Source: an uncultured Oscillospiraceae bacterium (GTDB taxonomy: Bacteria > Bacillota > Clostridia > Oscillospirales > Oscillospiraceae). From it: a stretch of 58,320 bases of DNA. The DNA lies in assembly GCA_910588365.1 (NCBI GenBank), contig CAJUQS010000034.1, forward strand, positions 1 through 58,320. Reading direction: 5' to 3'. This document shows positions 15,000-22,774 of this stretch, piece after piece. The first letter of the stretch is position 1; the number at the start of each line of letters is the position of its first letter. The notes below the pieces were generated by a model, which saw only the letters and a program-made list of their open reading frames with translations, did not search any database and was not told where the DNA came from. The position numbers and the translations under genes were made by a program.

Positions 15000-15431
15000 T
15001 TACATTTCGCGGCCATTTCTTACATCGCTGTAAGATTGCGGGTCAGCGGGCCCGGCTCCGCCCGGATCCGCGCAGGGGCTGACGTACCCCGGCGGACACA
15101 GGTTCTCCGCGCTCCAGGCCATCATGCTGTTGAGCACCGGCACGAAGCTCCGGCCCATCTCCGTCAGGGAGTACTCCACCCGGGGCGGGATCTCCCCGTA
15201 GACCTCCCGGTGGAGGAAGCCGGCCTCCTCCAGCTCCCGGAGGGACTTGGTCAGGCTGGACTGGGTGATCCCGTCCAGCCGCCGCATCAGCTCCCCGAAG
15301 CGCTGGATCCTGTAGAAGGCCACGTACCACAGGATCAGGATCTTCCACTTGCCCCCCAGAACACCCTGCAAACGGCTCATGGGCACGCACCGCGCCAGCA
15401 TCTCCCGGGTTTCAAACTTGTTCTCCGCCAT
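15000..15431 (-). CDS. HxlR-family winged-helix regulator
   Basis: A 143-aa MarR-like regulator of the HxlR type, whose members often sense reactive electrophiles or redox state. It has the hallmark GKWKILILWYVAFYRIQRFG, then RRLDGITQSSLTKSLRELEE and REVYGEIPPRVEYSLTEMG. The family's typical N-terminal Cys near residue 13 is present (ARCVPMSRL). I chose ATG 15431 because GGAGG lies 6 nt upstream. It is divergent from the radical SAM gene at 15569, which it may control. Confidence 0.88.
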   Translation of the reverse strand: MAENKFETREMLARCVPMSRLQGVLGGKWKILILWYVAFYRIQRFGELMRRLDGITQSSLTKSLRELEEAGFLHREVYGEIPPRVEYSLTEMGRSFVPVLNSMMAWSAENLCPPGYVSPCADPGGAGPADPQSYSDVRNGREM

Positions 15432-15568
15432 AAGGGGCCTCCTCTCCGCCTCGCCGGCCATTGGTAGGAAAAAAGCGACTATCACCAAATAAATTGCGTA
15501 CTTGAAAGAGCGGTTATTTGGATGTATCCTCCTGACAAAAGCCGTCTGCTTTTGAAAGGAGTTTTATC

Positions 15569-16504
15569 ATGCACTACACAGGAACCATCTGGAGGCCCCC
15601 CTACGAGGCGGACTCCCTGCTGCTGGAGGTCACCGCCGGCTGCACCCACCACGCCTGCAAATTCTGCACCCTCTACGAGGATCTGCCCTTCCGATTCCGC
15701 ATGACGCCTCTGGAGGACGTGGAGGCGGATCTGCGGGAGGCCCAGATGCTGCTGAACGACCCCATGGGGAAGCTGTCCGCCAGGCTTTTGGGCCTGCCGG
15801 AGTCCGGCGGCGCCAAGCGGGTCTTTCTCGTGGGGGCGAACCCCTTCGTCCTGAGCTTTTCCAGGCTGGAGGCCATCGCGGAGCTGATCCGCACCTACCT
15901 CCCCTCCTGCCGGACCATCGGGTGCTTCGCCCGGGTGACGGACGCGGCGGCCAAGACGGACGGCGAGCTGCGCCGGCTGCGGGAGCTGGGCTATGACGGC
16001 ATCTCCATCGGCGTGGAGACCGGGGACGGCGAGTCCCTGGCCTTCATGAACAAGGGGTACCGCCCGGAGGACATTGTGGAGCAGGCCGCCCGTCTGGACG
16101 GGGCGGGAATCTCCTACCGCTTCATGTATCTGGCGGGCCTGCCCGGCGCGGGCCGCTGCGGCGAGGGGGCGGAGGCGAGCGCGATGATTTTCAACCAGAC
16201 CCGCCCCCAGCTCATCGGCTCCTCCATGCTGACCGTCTTCCCGGCGTCCGGACTGTACGGGGAGCTCCAGGCGGGCCGCTGGCAGGAGGCGGGGGAGCTG
16301 GAGAAGCTGGGGGAGCTGCGGCGGCTGGTGGAGCTGCTGGACATCCCGGTCCTCTTCGTCACCCTGGGAGCCTCCAACGCGGTGTGGGTCCAGGGGCGGC
16401 TGCCGGAGGACAGGGAGAAGCTGCTCGCGGCCCTGGACGAGGCCTGCCGGGAGCGGAGCGAGGCGGAGCTGCGCCATTACCGCACCCATCTGCCCCACCT
16501 GTAA
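15569..16504 (+). CDS. Radical SAM protein
   Basis: A 311-aa Elp3/MiaB/NifB-class radical SAM enzyme of unknown reaction. The cluster motif is GCTHHACKFCTLY, a C-x4-C-x2-C spacing that I recall as common in this subgroup rather than the usual C-x3-C-x2-C. Further features are ISIGVETGDGESLAFMNKG (SAM contact region) and YRFMYLAGLPG. No second Fe-S cluster motif is visible, so it lacks a SPASM-type tail. The start at 15569 has AAAGGAG 8 nt upstream. It is divergent from a HxlR regulator and convergent with tatD, and stands alone. Confidence 0.85.
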   Translation: MHYTGTIWRPPYEADSLLLEVTAGCTHHACKFCTLYEDLPFRFRMTPLEDVEADLREAQMLLNDPMGKLSARLLGLPESGGAKRVFLVGANPFVLSFSRLEAIAELIRTYLPSCRTIGCFARVTDAAAKTDGELRRLRELGYDGISIGVETGDGESLAFMNKGYRPEDIVEQAARLDGAGISYRFMYLAGLPGAGRCGEGAEASAMIFNQTRPQLIGSSMLTVFPASGLYGELQAGRWQEAGELEKLGELRRLVELLDIPVLFVTLGASNAVWVQGRLPEDREKLLAALDEACRERSEAELRHYRTHLPHL

Positions 16505-16530
16505 AAATTTGTACCAATCGCTTCTGATTC

Positions 16531-17295
16531 TCAGCCGATCCCGAAAAACCGTTTCCCGTTCTCCAGGGTGATCCGGGCGCACTCCTCAAAGGAGACGCCC
16601 TTGATGTCCGCCAGCCGCTCGCAGATATGGCGGACATAGCCCGAGTCGTTCCGCTTCCCCCGGTGGGGGACCGGAGCCATGTAGGGGCTGTCCGTCTCAA
16701 TCATCAGCCTGTCCAGGGGCACGGCCTGGGCGGCCTCCACCGCCCTGCGGGCATTCTTGTAGGTCAGCACCCCGGTGAAGGAGAGCATCCACCCGAGGTC
16801 CACCAGCTCCCTGGCCATCTCCGCGCTGCCGGAGTAGCAGTGGAACACCCCCCGCACCCGGGGGAACTCCCTGACGATGGACAGGCTGTCGGCGTGGGCC
16901 TCCCGGTCGTGGACGATGACGGGGAGCCCCAGCTCCTCCGCCAGGGCCATCTGGTCCCGGAACACCCGCTGCTGGTGCTCCCTGGGCGGGTTCTCCTCCC
17001 AGTAGTAGTCCAGGCCGATCTCGCCGATGGCCCGCACCCTGGGATGCTGCGCCAGCGCCCGGATCTCCTCCAGCCCCGCCGGCGTATAGGGCCCGCAGTT
17101 CTCCGGGTGCCAGCCCACGGCGGCGTAGAGGAAGGGATAGCGGTCCGCCAGCTCCGCCGCCGCCCGGGAGCTGGCGGGATCGCAGCCCGGGTTGAGGACC
17201 AGAGAGACCCCGCGGTCCGCCAAACCGTCCAGCACCGCGTCCCGGTCCGCGTCAAACTGCTCCGCGTCGTAGTGGGCATGGGTATCAAACAGCAT
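16531..17295 (-). CDS. tatD: TatD-family metal-dependent hydrolase
   Basis: A 254-aa member of the TatD 3'-5' DNase family, implicated in repair and nucleic-acid turnover. Metal-site motifs are visible: MLFDTHAHYD (HxH) at the N-terminus, AIGEIGLDYYWE (Glu), LPVIVHDREAHAD (His), GVFHCYSGS (His) and LMIETDSPYMAP (Asp). The start at 17295 coincides with the conserved N-terminus and has AGGAGG 7 nt upstream. The length is normal. It faces the radical SAM gene and is divergent from the small reading frame at 17392. Confidence 0.94.
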   Translation of the reverse strand: MLFDTHAHYDAEQFDADRDAVLDGLADRGVSLVLNPGCDPASSRAAAELADRYPFLYAAVGWHPENCGPYTPAGLEEIRALAQHPRVRAIGEIGLDYYWEENPPREHQQRVFRDQMALAEELGLPVIVHDREAHADSLSIVREFPRVRGVFHCYSGSAEMARELVDLGWMLSFTGVLTYKNARRAVEAAQAVPLDRLMIETDSPYMAPVPHRGKRNDSGYVRHICERLADIKGVSFEECARITLENGKRFFGIG

Positions 17296-17391
17296 AAAAA
17301 TGCCTCCTGAAGAAAAAGTTGATGGGACAGGAAGAATCTGTCCCGCATAGCGCCGCCCGCCCCGCGGCAAGCTAACCGGGGGTGAGAAGAG

Positions 17392-17565
17392 ATGGAGAAA
17401 ACAGATCGGGGCAGTACGCCCATCGTGGCCCACGGGATCCCCGAGGCGTTCCGGCGGAGGCGGAGGAAATTCCGCGTCCTGGTCTCCGGCAGCTCCTCGG
17501 GACCCCAGATGATGGTGCTCCCGGTGACAGAGGACAACTGGGAGGAGGAGGACCCCAACCCTTGA
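17392..17565 (+). CDS. Possible small protein, 57 aa
   Basis: A short frame beginning MEKTDRGSTPIVAHG with an Arg-rich middle (EAFRRRRRKFRVLV) and an acidic end (TEDNWEEEDPNP). I do not recognise it. A GGGGGTGAG sequence precedes the ATG by about 6 nt. A perfect 10-bp-stem terminator follows 3 bp after the stop, shared with the convergent GDPD gene. These signals favour a real small gene, but the length is too short for composition to be decisive. Confidence 0.5.
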   Translation: MEKTDRGSTPIVAHGIPEAFRRRRRKFRVLVSGSSSGPQMMVLPVTEDNWEEEDPNP

Positions 17566-17568
17566 GGC

Positions 17569-17592
17569 GCGGCGCGGCTTTTGCCGCGCCGC
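17569..17592. terminator. Bidirectional terminator between small gene and GDPD
   Basis: Perfect stem GCGGCGCGGC / GCCGCGCCGC with a TTTT loop, reaching to within 5 bp of the GDPD stop codon. Confidence 0.8.
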
Positions 17593-17596
17593 ACCT

Positions 17597-18424
17597 TTAC
17601 GGCACAAAGCCCTCGAAGATCACCGGCACGCCCTCCCGTTCCAGCCGCTCCATGGCCTCGCGGTCCCGGATGGTCCAGCCCACCTCGTGGACGCCGTAAA
17701 GGCGCTTCATCAGCCGCAGGCTGACGCAGGCGCGGTCCTGGTGGTTGTAGGCGATAAAATCCGGTTTTGTGAACACCGTGGTCAGCAGGTGGGTCAGGGC
17801 CGCCCGGCCCAGCCAGGGCAGGCCGCCCACCTCGCTGCCCCGCAGGAAATTCTGGCTGAGCTGGCCCCGGATTACGTCCGGGTAGGCCCTCTTCAGCCGC
17901 AGAAGCACCGCCGGGTGGAAGGACTCAATACAGTACGTCCCCTGCCAGCCGTCCAGCGCGGACATCACCGCGTCCGTGAGGGCCGCCGCGTTTCCCCGCT
18001 CGGCCTTCAGCTCAATGACCAGAGGTGTTTTCCCCTCGAAGAGGGCCAGCACGTCCTCCAGCAGGGGGATGCGCTCCGCTGTCCCCTGGAGGGGGTAGTC
18101 CTTCAGCTCCGCGGCCGTCAGATCCTCAATGGCGGCGTCCCGGCCGCACACCCGCCGCAGGCTGCTGTCGTGGACCACGGCCAGCGCGCCGCCGGCCATC
18201 AGATGTACGTCCAGTTCCGCGCCGAAGCCCGCCTCCACCGCCGCCCGGAAGGCGGCCATGGAGTTCTCGGGCCTGCCCCGGCTCAGATCGTGGAGGCCCC
18301 GGTGGGCGTAGCGCGCCCCGCTCAGGGCCTCCCAGCCGGCCTGTCCCCGCCTGGGCGCCAGCAATACGCACCAGACCAGAATAAGCGCCGGCACCGCGCC
18401 CAAAAGAACGCAGAAAACGGTCAT
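17597..18424 (-). CDS. Glycerophosphodiester phosphodiesterase
   Basis: Hydrolyses glycerophosphodiesters to glycerol 3-phosphate and an alcohol. The 275-aa protein has one N-terminal membrane segment (VFCVLLGAVPALILVWCVLL) anchoring a GDPD TIM barrel. Barrel motifs are YAHRGLHD (catalytic His), RPENSMAAF (Glu), GAELDVHLM (Glu-Asp), LAVVHDSSLRRVCG (second His) and LVIELKAE. The anchor suggests it faces the outside or the membrane surface and acts on lipid-derived substrates. The start at 18424 has GGGG-rich SD-like sequence 4-8 nt upstream. It is convergent with the small frame at 17392. Confidence 0.92.
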   Translation of the reverse strand: MTVFCVLLGAVPALILVWCVLLAPRRGQAGWEALSGARYAHRGLHDLSRGRPENSMAAFRAAVEAGFGAELDVHLMAGGALAVVHDSSLRRVCGRDAAIEDLTAAELKDYPLQGTAERIPLLEDVLALFEGKTPLVIELKAERGNAAALTDAVMSALDGWQGTYCIESFHPAVLLRLKRAYPDVIRGQLSQNFLRGSEVGGLPWLGRAALTHLLTTVFTKPDFIAYNHQDRACVSLRLMKRLYGVHEVGWTIRDREAMERLEREGVPVIFEGFVP

Positions 18425-18453
18425 TCCCCACCCCTTCTTTCAAAAATCTCTAT

Positions 18454-18593
18454 CATGAAAGCTCTTTTTTGATTCTTTTTGTCCTGCCGGACGGGCAGTG
18501 CGGGACTTTGGCGCAGTGAGTGGCCAAGCCTGCCGCCCGGTGACACCCATTAAAGTTTCTTTTTGATTCTTTTTCTTTTCAAAGAAAAAGAAT
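18454..18593. repeat. About 140-bp intergenic repeat, copy 2
   Basis: Homologous along its length to 10312-10450 (shared TGTCCTGCCGGACGGGCA, then GCGGGA, GCGCAG, CCAAG). It ends in the hairpin ATTCTTTTTCTTTTC / GAAAAAGAAT 8 bp from the ZIP transporter stop. Confidence 0.75.
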
Positions 18594-18600
18594 GAGTACC

Positions 18601-19467
18601 TCAGTGCCCGTGCACCAGTATCAGCGCCAGGCCCAGGAGCATCCCCAGCATGGTGGCCAGGCCGCTGAGGCGGCTCTGCCAGAGGTGCTCCGCCTCGGAC
18701 AGGAGCTCCCCGAAGATCACATAGAGCATGGCTCCCGCCGCGAAGCTCAGGGATACGCTCATCATCGCCGGCGTCATGGTGCCAACGGAGTAGCCCAGGA
18801 AGGCCCCCAGAATCACGGGCAGGCCGCTGAGGGCGGCCACGCCCACCGCGCCGGCCGGCCGGCTGCCGCCGGTGAGGAGCGGGGCGGCAATGGCCATGCC
18901 CTCGGGGATATTGTGCAGGCCGATGATCAGCGCCGCCAGGATGCCGCCGTGCCCCGCCGCCTGGGCGGAGCCGGCAAAGCTGGCGCCGATGGCCATGCCA
19001 ACGGGCATGTTGTGCAGTGCCACCGCGCAGGCCAGCACCAGTCCCGCCGTGTGGAGGGTGTGGTGGCCGCAGGCGCACATCTCGCCGTTGTCCCGGCCCA
19101 GGCGGACCGCCTCTGGATCGTGGCTGCTGCGGCCGTGGTGCCCGTGGTGGCCGTGGCTGTGCCCATGGGCCTCCTGATGGCCGTGGCTGTGGTGGGCCTG
19201 CTTGTCAATCCAGCAGTTGAGCAGGTAGGTGAGCAGATAGCCGATCATAATCCAGCACAGCAGGGGGACGGCGCCGCCCTCCCGGGCCGCGTCGGCAATC
19301 AGATCAAAGCACACCACGCTGAGCATCACCCCGGCGGTGAACCGCAGCAGCAGGCTCACCGTCCGGTCCGAGGGGCTGTGGACCGCCGCGGACAGGGCGC
19401 CGCCCAGAGCCAGTCCGCCCACCCCCGTCAGCGCAGTGATAAGAAAAATCTGTACGTATACATCCAT
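18601..19467 (-). CDS. ZIP-family metal transporter
   Basis: A 288-aa membrane protein importing zinc or other divalent metals. About eight hydrophobic helices are visible. A long His-rich cytoplasmic loop (HHSHGHQEAHGHSHGH, HHGHHGR) lies between helices III and IV. The signature metal-path helices follow: VALHNMPVGMAIG and IGLHNIPEGMAIA, each with the H-N-x-P-x-G pattern. The start at 19467 has GGGAG about 7 nt upstream, and a longer TTG start is less likely. The repeat hairpin 8 bp past the stop may be its terminator. No metal-box operator could be picked out. Confidence 0.92.
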   Translation of the reverse strand: MDVYVQIFLITALTGVGGLALGGALSAAVHSPSDRTVSLLLRFTAGVMLSVVCFDLIADAAREGGAVPLLCWIMIGYLLTYLLNCWIDKQAHHSHGHQEAHGHSHGHHGHHGRSSHDPEAVRLGRDNGEMCACGHHTLHTAGLVLACAVALHNMPVGMAIGASFAGSAQAAGHGGILAALIIGLHNIPEGMAIAAPLLTGGSRPAGAVGVAALSGLPVILGAFLGYSVGTMTPAMMSVSLSFAAGAMLYVIFGELLSEAEHLWQSRLSGLATMLGMLLGLALILVHGH

Positions 19468-19542
19468 AGGCACGCTCCCATCATATAGCTTGATAGATTG
19501 CAGTATATCCCGGTTCAAGCGGAAAAGTCAAGTCGGAATCCG

Positions 19543-19571
19543 TTGACAACGCCCCATTCTGTTATTATAAT
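19543..19571 (+). promoter_or_regulatory. Consensus sigma-A promoter of the FprA gene
   Basis: TTGACA (19543-19548), 17 bp, TATAAT (19566-19571): both boxes match consensus, so strong constitutive expression is expected. Confidence 0.85.
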
Positions 19572-19632
19572 ACGGATTGAGAATCCACGGCGCGCTCCCG
19601 CGCCGATTTGAACAGAAGAAAGGAAACCAATC

Positions 19633-20802
19633 ATGACTGACATCCATGTCTCTGCCGCTATCCGCTATGTTGGCGTGGACGACACCGCCATCGACCTGTT
19701 CGAGAGCCAGTACCTGGTCCCCGACGGCGTCTCCTACAACTCCTATGTGATCCTGGACAAGAAGGTGGCCGTTATGGACACCGTGGACCGCCGCGCCGCG
19801 GCTGAGTGGCTGGAGAAGCTGGAGGCGGAGCTGGGCGGCCGGAAGCCGGACTACCTGGTGATCCAGCATCTGGAGCCCGACCACGCCGGCAGCATCGGCC
19901 TGCTGGCGGAGAAGTACCCGGAGATGGTCCTGGTGGGCAACGCCAAGACCTTCTCCATGCTGCCCAAATTCTTCCCTGGCGACTGGTCCGGCCGCTCCCT
20001 CACCGTGAAGGAGGGGGACACCCTCTCCCTGGGGGCGCACACCCTCACCTTCGTCATGGCGCCCATGGTCCACTGGCCGGAGGTGATGGTGAGCTATGAG
20101 TCCAGCGAGAAGGTCCTCTTCTCCGCTGACGGATTCGGCAAGTTCGGAGCGCTGTCCAGGGAGGACGGCTGCGACTGGCTGTGCGAGGCCCGCCGTTACT
20201 ACTTCAACATTGTGGGCAAGTACGGCGCCCAGGTCCAGGCCCTGCTGAAGAAGGCCGCGGGCCTGGACATCCAGACCATCTGTCCCCTCCACGGCCCGAT
20301 CCTGAAGGAGAACCTGGGCTACTACATCGGCAAGTACGACCTGTGGAGCCGCTACGAGCCGGAGGACGAGGGCGTGCTGGTGGCCTATGCCTCCATCCAC
20401 GGCAATACCGCCGCCGCCGCCGCCAAAATGAAGGAGATTCTGGAGGCGAAGGGCTGCCCCAAGGTGGCGGTTGCGGATCTCAGCCGGGACGACCAGGCCG
20501 AGGCGGTGGAGGACGCCTTCCGCTACGGCAGGATGGTGGTGATGAGCCCCACCTATGACGGCGGCCTGTTCCCGCCCATGGACCACTTTATGGCCCACCT
20601 GCGGGACAAGACCTACCGCAGCAGGAAGGTGGCCATTATTGAAAACGGCTCCTGGGCCCCCGCCGCCGCGAAAATCATGCGGGGCTACCTGGAGTCCATG
20701 AAGGGCATCGACATCTGCCCCACCGTCCACACCATCCAGGGCGCGGTGAAGGACGCCGATACGGCCGCCATGGAGCAGATCGCCGGCGAGCTGCTGGCGT
20801 AA
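19633..20802 (+). CDS. FprA-type flavodiiron protein (A-type flavoprotein)
   Basis: Scavenges O2 (or NO) by reducing it to water (or N2O), protecting anaerobes. The 389-aa protein has an N-terminal metallo-beta-lactamase-like diiron domain and a C-terminal flavodoxin domain. The iron ligands can be followed: QHLEPDHAGS (H-x-E-x-D-H), MVHWPE (His), FSADGFGKFG (Asp) and ICPLHGPIL (His). The flavodoxin part begins VLVAYASIHGNTAAAAA, the FMN phosphate loop, followed by MSPTYDGG. The start at 19633 follows AAAGGA with about 8-nt spacing and a consensus promoter. It is a single-gene unit ending at a repeat hairpin. Confidence 0.95.
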   Translation: MTDIHVSAAIRYVGVDDTAIDLFESQYLVPDGVSYNSYVILDKKVAVMDTVDRRAAAEWLEKLEAELGGRKPDYLVIQHLEPDHAGSIGLLAEKYPEMVLVGNAKTFSMLPKFFPGDWSGRSLTVKEGDTLSLGAHTLTFVMAPMVHWPEVMVSYESSEKVLFSADGFGKFGALSREDGCDWLCEARRYYFNIVGKYGAQVQALLKKAAGLDIQTICPLHGPILKENLGYYIGKYDLWSRYEPEDEGVLVAYASIHGNTAAAAAKMKEILEAKGCPKVAVADLSRDDQAEAVEDAFRYGRMVVMSPTYDGGLFPPMDHFMAHLRDKTYRSRKVAIIENGSWAPAAAKIMRGYLESMKGIDICPTVHTIQGAVKDADTAAMEQIAGELLA

Positions 20803-20809
20803 GGCAGTC

Positions 20810-20837
20810 ATTCTTTTCCTTTAAAAAGAAAAAGAAT
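20810..20837. repeat. A/T-stem hairpin after fprA
   Basis: ATTCTTTTCCTTT paired with AAAGAAAAAGAAT, 8 bp after the stop codon, then two tandem TCAAAAAGAA units. This is a further copy of the dispersed hairpin family. Confidence 0.7.
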
Positions 20838-20892
20838 CAAAAAGAATCAAAAAGAAATTTTTCATACATGCCCTGATGGGGCTTCGCGGAAA

Positions 20893-20924
20893 AAGGCACT
20901 GGAAGAATAAACTTCCAGTGCCTT
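20893..20924. terminator. Hairpin AAGGCACTGGAAG / CTTCCAGTGCCTT
   Basis: A perfect 13-bp stem between the convergent fprA and the 20975 gene; likely a terminator for one or both. Confidence 0.7.
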
Positions 20925-20974
20925 CCTTCTCAAAGATGCGGCGCTGCCGCTTTTTTGACACGCCGGATATCCTG

Positions 20975-21436
20975 CTATGCTCCTAACGCGGTCAGCGCTT
21001 TCAGTGTCCCGTCCATATTCTCCTTATGCCAATTTTTATACCCCCCGGCGTACTGGGTGGCGTGGAGGCCGGACATGCGGAAATCGCTCAGCGCCTTCTG
21101 CTGGGTGGTCAGGCGGATCTCGTCGTCACCTGTCCGAATGGTGATGACGGTGTTGAGCAGATCGTCCGCCAGCTCCACTGACTCTATGTCCTCATAGGGC
21201 AGTACCAGAGTCGCCTCCTTGCGCAGGCTGGTCCACACGGGGTCAAAGGGGAGGAGGATCAGCTCGTTTTCGCACATCTGGAGCACACACATATCACACT
21301 CCACAAAGGATTTCAAAAACGAGACGATCTTTTCGCTGAGGTTGTCCGGGGCGGGCCTGACGATGATGCAGCGGCCCTCCAGCGCTTCATATCCGGCCTC
21401 CTGGGTGAATTTCTGAATCTTGCTTTCGCTTGCCAT
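20975..21436 (-). CDS. Hypothetical protein, 153 aa
   Basis: Unrecognised. Soluble, with alternating hydrophobic beta-strand patterns (CIIVRPAP, LILLPFDP, LVLPYEDIESVEL, LLNTVITIRTGDDEIRLTT), which look like a PH-like or YcxB-like small beta domain. That resemblance is only impressionistic. It has no signal peptide. The start at 21436 has an excellent SD (AGGAGG, 6 nt). The upstream 290 bp contain a repeat-like segment, and the gene has its own hairpin downstream, so it is probably monocistronic. Confidence 0.65.
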   Translation of the reverse strand: MASESKIQKFTQEAGYEALEGRCIIVRPAPDNLSEKIVSFLKSFVECDMCVLQMCENELILLPFDPVWTSLRKEATLVLPYEDIESVELADDLLNTVITIRTGDDEIRLTTQQKALSDFRMSGLHATQYAGGYKNWHKENMDGTLKALTALGA

Positions 21437-21559
21437 GGTTCTGCCTCCTGAATCGGATGATAGTTTTGGGTACCTCTCCGCCCGGCGGGCGGGAAAATAC
21501 CGCTGCGTTCTGGCGCGGGCAGGCGGGACGTATTCCATGCCGTGCCGTGTCTCGGGATT

Positions 21560-21720
21560 TCCTGGGGCTTGTTTGATAAATGGCGGAATGACCAACAGCG
21601 AGAGATTTTTTCGCCAGACAAGGCAAAAAATCACAGGAATACTTTGTGTATTTCAAGATTTTTTAACGCATTCTGGCGGAAAGAGATCCGCTGTTTGGGC
21701 GTTTTGACATTTTTCAAGCA
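21560..21720. repeat. Degenerate MITE-like intergenic segment
   Basis: It carries words shared with the elements at 24267, 51944 and 6440 (GATTTTTTCGCCAGACAAGG, GGCAAAAAATC, ATTCTGGCGG) but no intact terminal repeats that I can find. It fills most of the 292-bp gap between the 20975 gene and the DUF6440 gene. Confidence 0.45.
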
Positions 21721-21728
21721 AGCAAGCC

Positions 21729-21908
21729 CTAGCTCATGGGGGTGACAATGGGCCTGCCGTCCGCGTCCACCAGGACGCTCATGCCGCAGCCTACCGTCAG
21801 GGTGGAAGAGGCCAGCAAGTAATTCACGCCGGTCTGGGTGTCCACGATAATCTTCTCCACGTTGGCGGCTCCCTGGGAATAGACCTCCACAAAGCGATCC
21901 TTTGCCAT
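21729..21908 (-). CDS. DUF6440-like small protein
   Basis: A 59-aa protein resembling the DUF6440 family: FVEVYSQGAANVEKIIVDTQ, then TGVNYLLASS and MSVLVDADGRPIV. Members have the pattern of a strand, then D-x-x-TGVNYL, then a Gly-rich loop and LxDxDGxPI. The function is unknown. The start at 21908 has AAAGGAG about 9 nt upstream. It lies downstream of the AgrC/AgrA-like pair on the same strand, but a 128-bp gap separates them, so cotranscription is uncertain. Confidence 0.75.
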   Translation of the reverse strand: MAKDRFVEVYSQGAANVEKIIVDTQTGVNYLLASSTLTVGCGMSVLVDADGRPIVTPMS

Positions 21909-22036
21909 ACGCTCACGCTCCTTTCCTGTCCCGCCTGTCCGCGAAAAAGAGCATACTACAGTCCGGGCCGGCTGTGGGCGCGATTTCCAAAACGGCGCAA
22001 ACCGTTCCTGAATGGCAAAAAACAGGGGAGGGGGCC

Positions 22037-22774
22037 TCACAGGCTCCCTCCCAGCTTCTTTTTCAGCTCCGCCCTGCCGGCCCGGGACAGCAGGCACGTC
22101 CTGCCTCCCACCCGGACCTTATTCTCCCTCCAATCCACAGCCTCTATTTTGTCCCACGCCGCCAGATAGGCCCGGTGGAGACGGACAAACCGCCCGCCCA
22201 GCTCGGCCTCCAGCTCATTCAGACTGCCCACGAAGTCGATCCGGCAGTCCGCCGTATGCAGGAACACATGGTGGGCCTTGGGGGCTGTCTCGAAAAACAG
22301 GATGTCGGCCAGGGGCATGTGGCGGGTTTCATCCCTCGTGCGCAGGGAGAACACCTCCGCAGGGTCGCGGCGCTCATCCAGCAGACGGGTGTGAACGGCC
22401 TCCAGACACCGGGCGGCGGCGGGGCCGGTCTGTTCCTGCTCCTTCACGATGTAATCGAAGGCCTCCAGGTGATACTGGAAGGTCTTCCAGGCCAGATCGC
22501 CGTAGCTGGTGATATAGATGAGCGTGCCGTGGGGATCCCGCCGCCGCAGCTCCCGGCCCAGGGTGAAGCCGTCCCACGCCCCGTCCTTCAGATCCACATC
22601 CAGGAAGTAGACGCCCCGGCGTCCGTCCTCCGCCGCGTCCAGCAGCTCCTGAGCGGCGGACGCGGCGCATACCACCTTCATGTCGTAGTTTTCCATGAAG
22701 ATCTTCCACTCCAAGGCCGTCTGGATCTGGTGGCGGACGGCCTCCTCGTCATCACAGAGATAAATGGGAATCAT
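22037..22774 (-). CDS. LytTR-family response regulator (AgrA-like)
   Basis: A 245-aa response regulator. The receiver domain (1-125) opens IPIYLCDDEEAVR with the acidic pair and carries the phospho-Asp in VYFLDVDLKDG near residue 59. The LytTR DNA-binding domain (about 145-240) shows LADILFFETAPKAHHVFLHT, then FVGSLNELEAEL and FVRLHRAYLAAWDKIEAV. It overlaps the kinase gene by 4 nt, so the two are translationally coupled. AgrA/ComE-type regulators control peptide-triggered genes; the targets here are unknown. Confidence 0.93.
   Translation of the reverse strand: MIPIYLCDDEEAVRHQIQTALEWKIFMENYDMKVVCAASAAQELLDAAEDGRRGVYFLDVDLKDGAWDGFTLGRELRRRDPHGTLIYITSYGDLAWKTFQYHLEAFDYIVKEQEQTGPAAARCLEAVHTRLLDERRDPAEVFSLRTRDETRHMPLADILFFETAPKAHHVFLHTADCRIDFVGSLNELEAELGGRFVRLHRAYLAAWDKIEAVDWRENKVRVGGRTCLLSRAGRAELKKKLGGSL

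Noticed and set aside
15569..16504. Radical SAM peptide-maturation (RiPP) system
   Set aside because: No SPASM cysteines, no short precursor gene and no exporter next to it; the divergent gene is a HxlR regulator.
16505..16530. TTGTACCAATCGCTTCTGA as another end of the 5462-6563 element
   Set aside because: It shares a short palindromic word with that element's ends, but order and spacing differ and no partner end is visible nearby.
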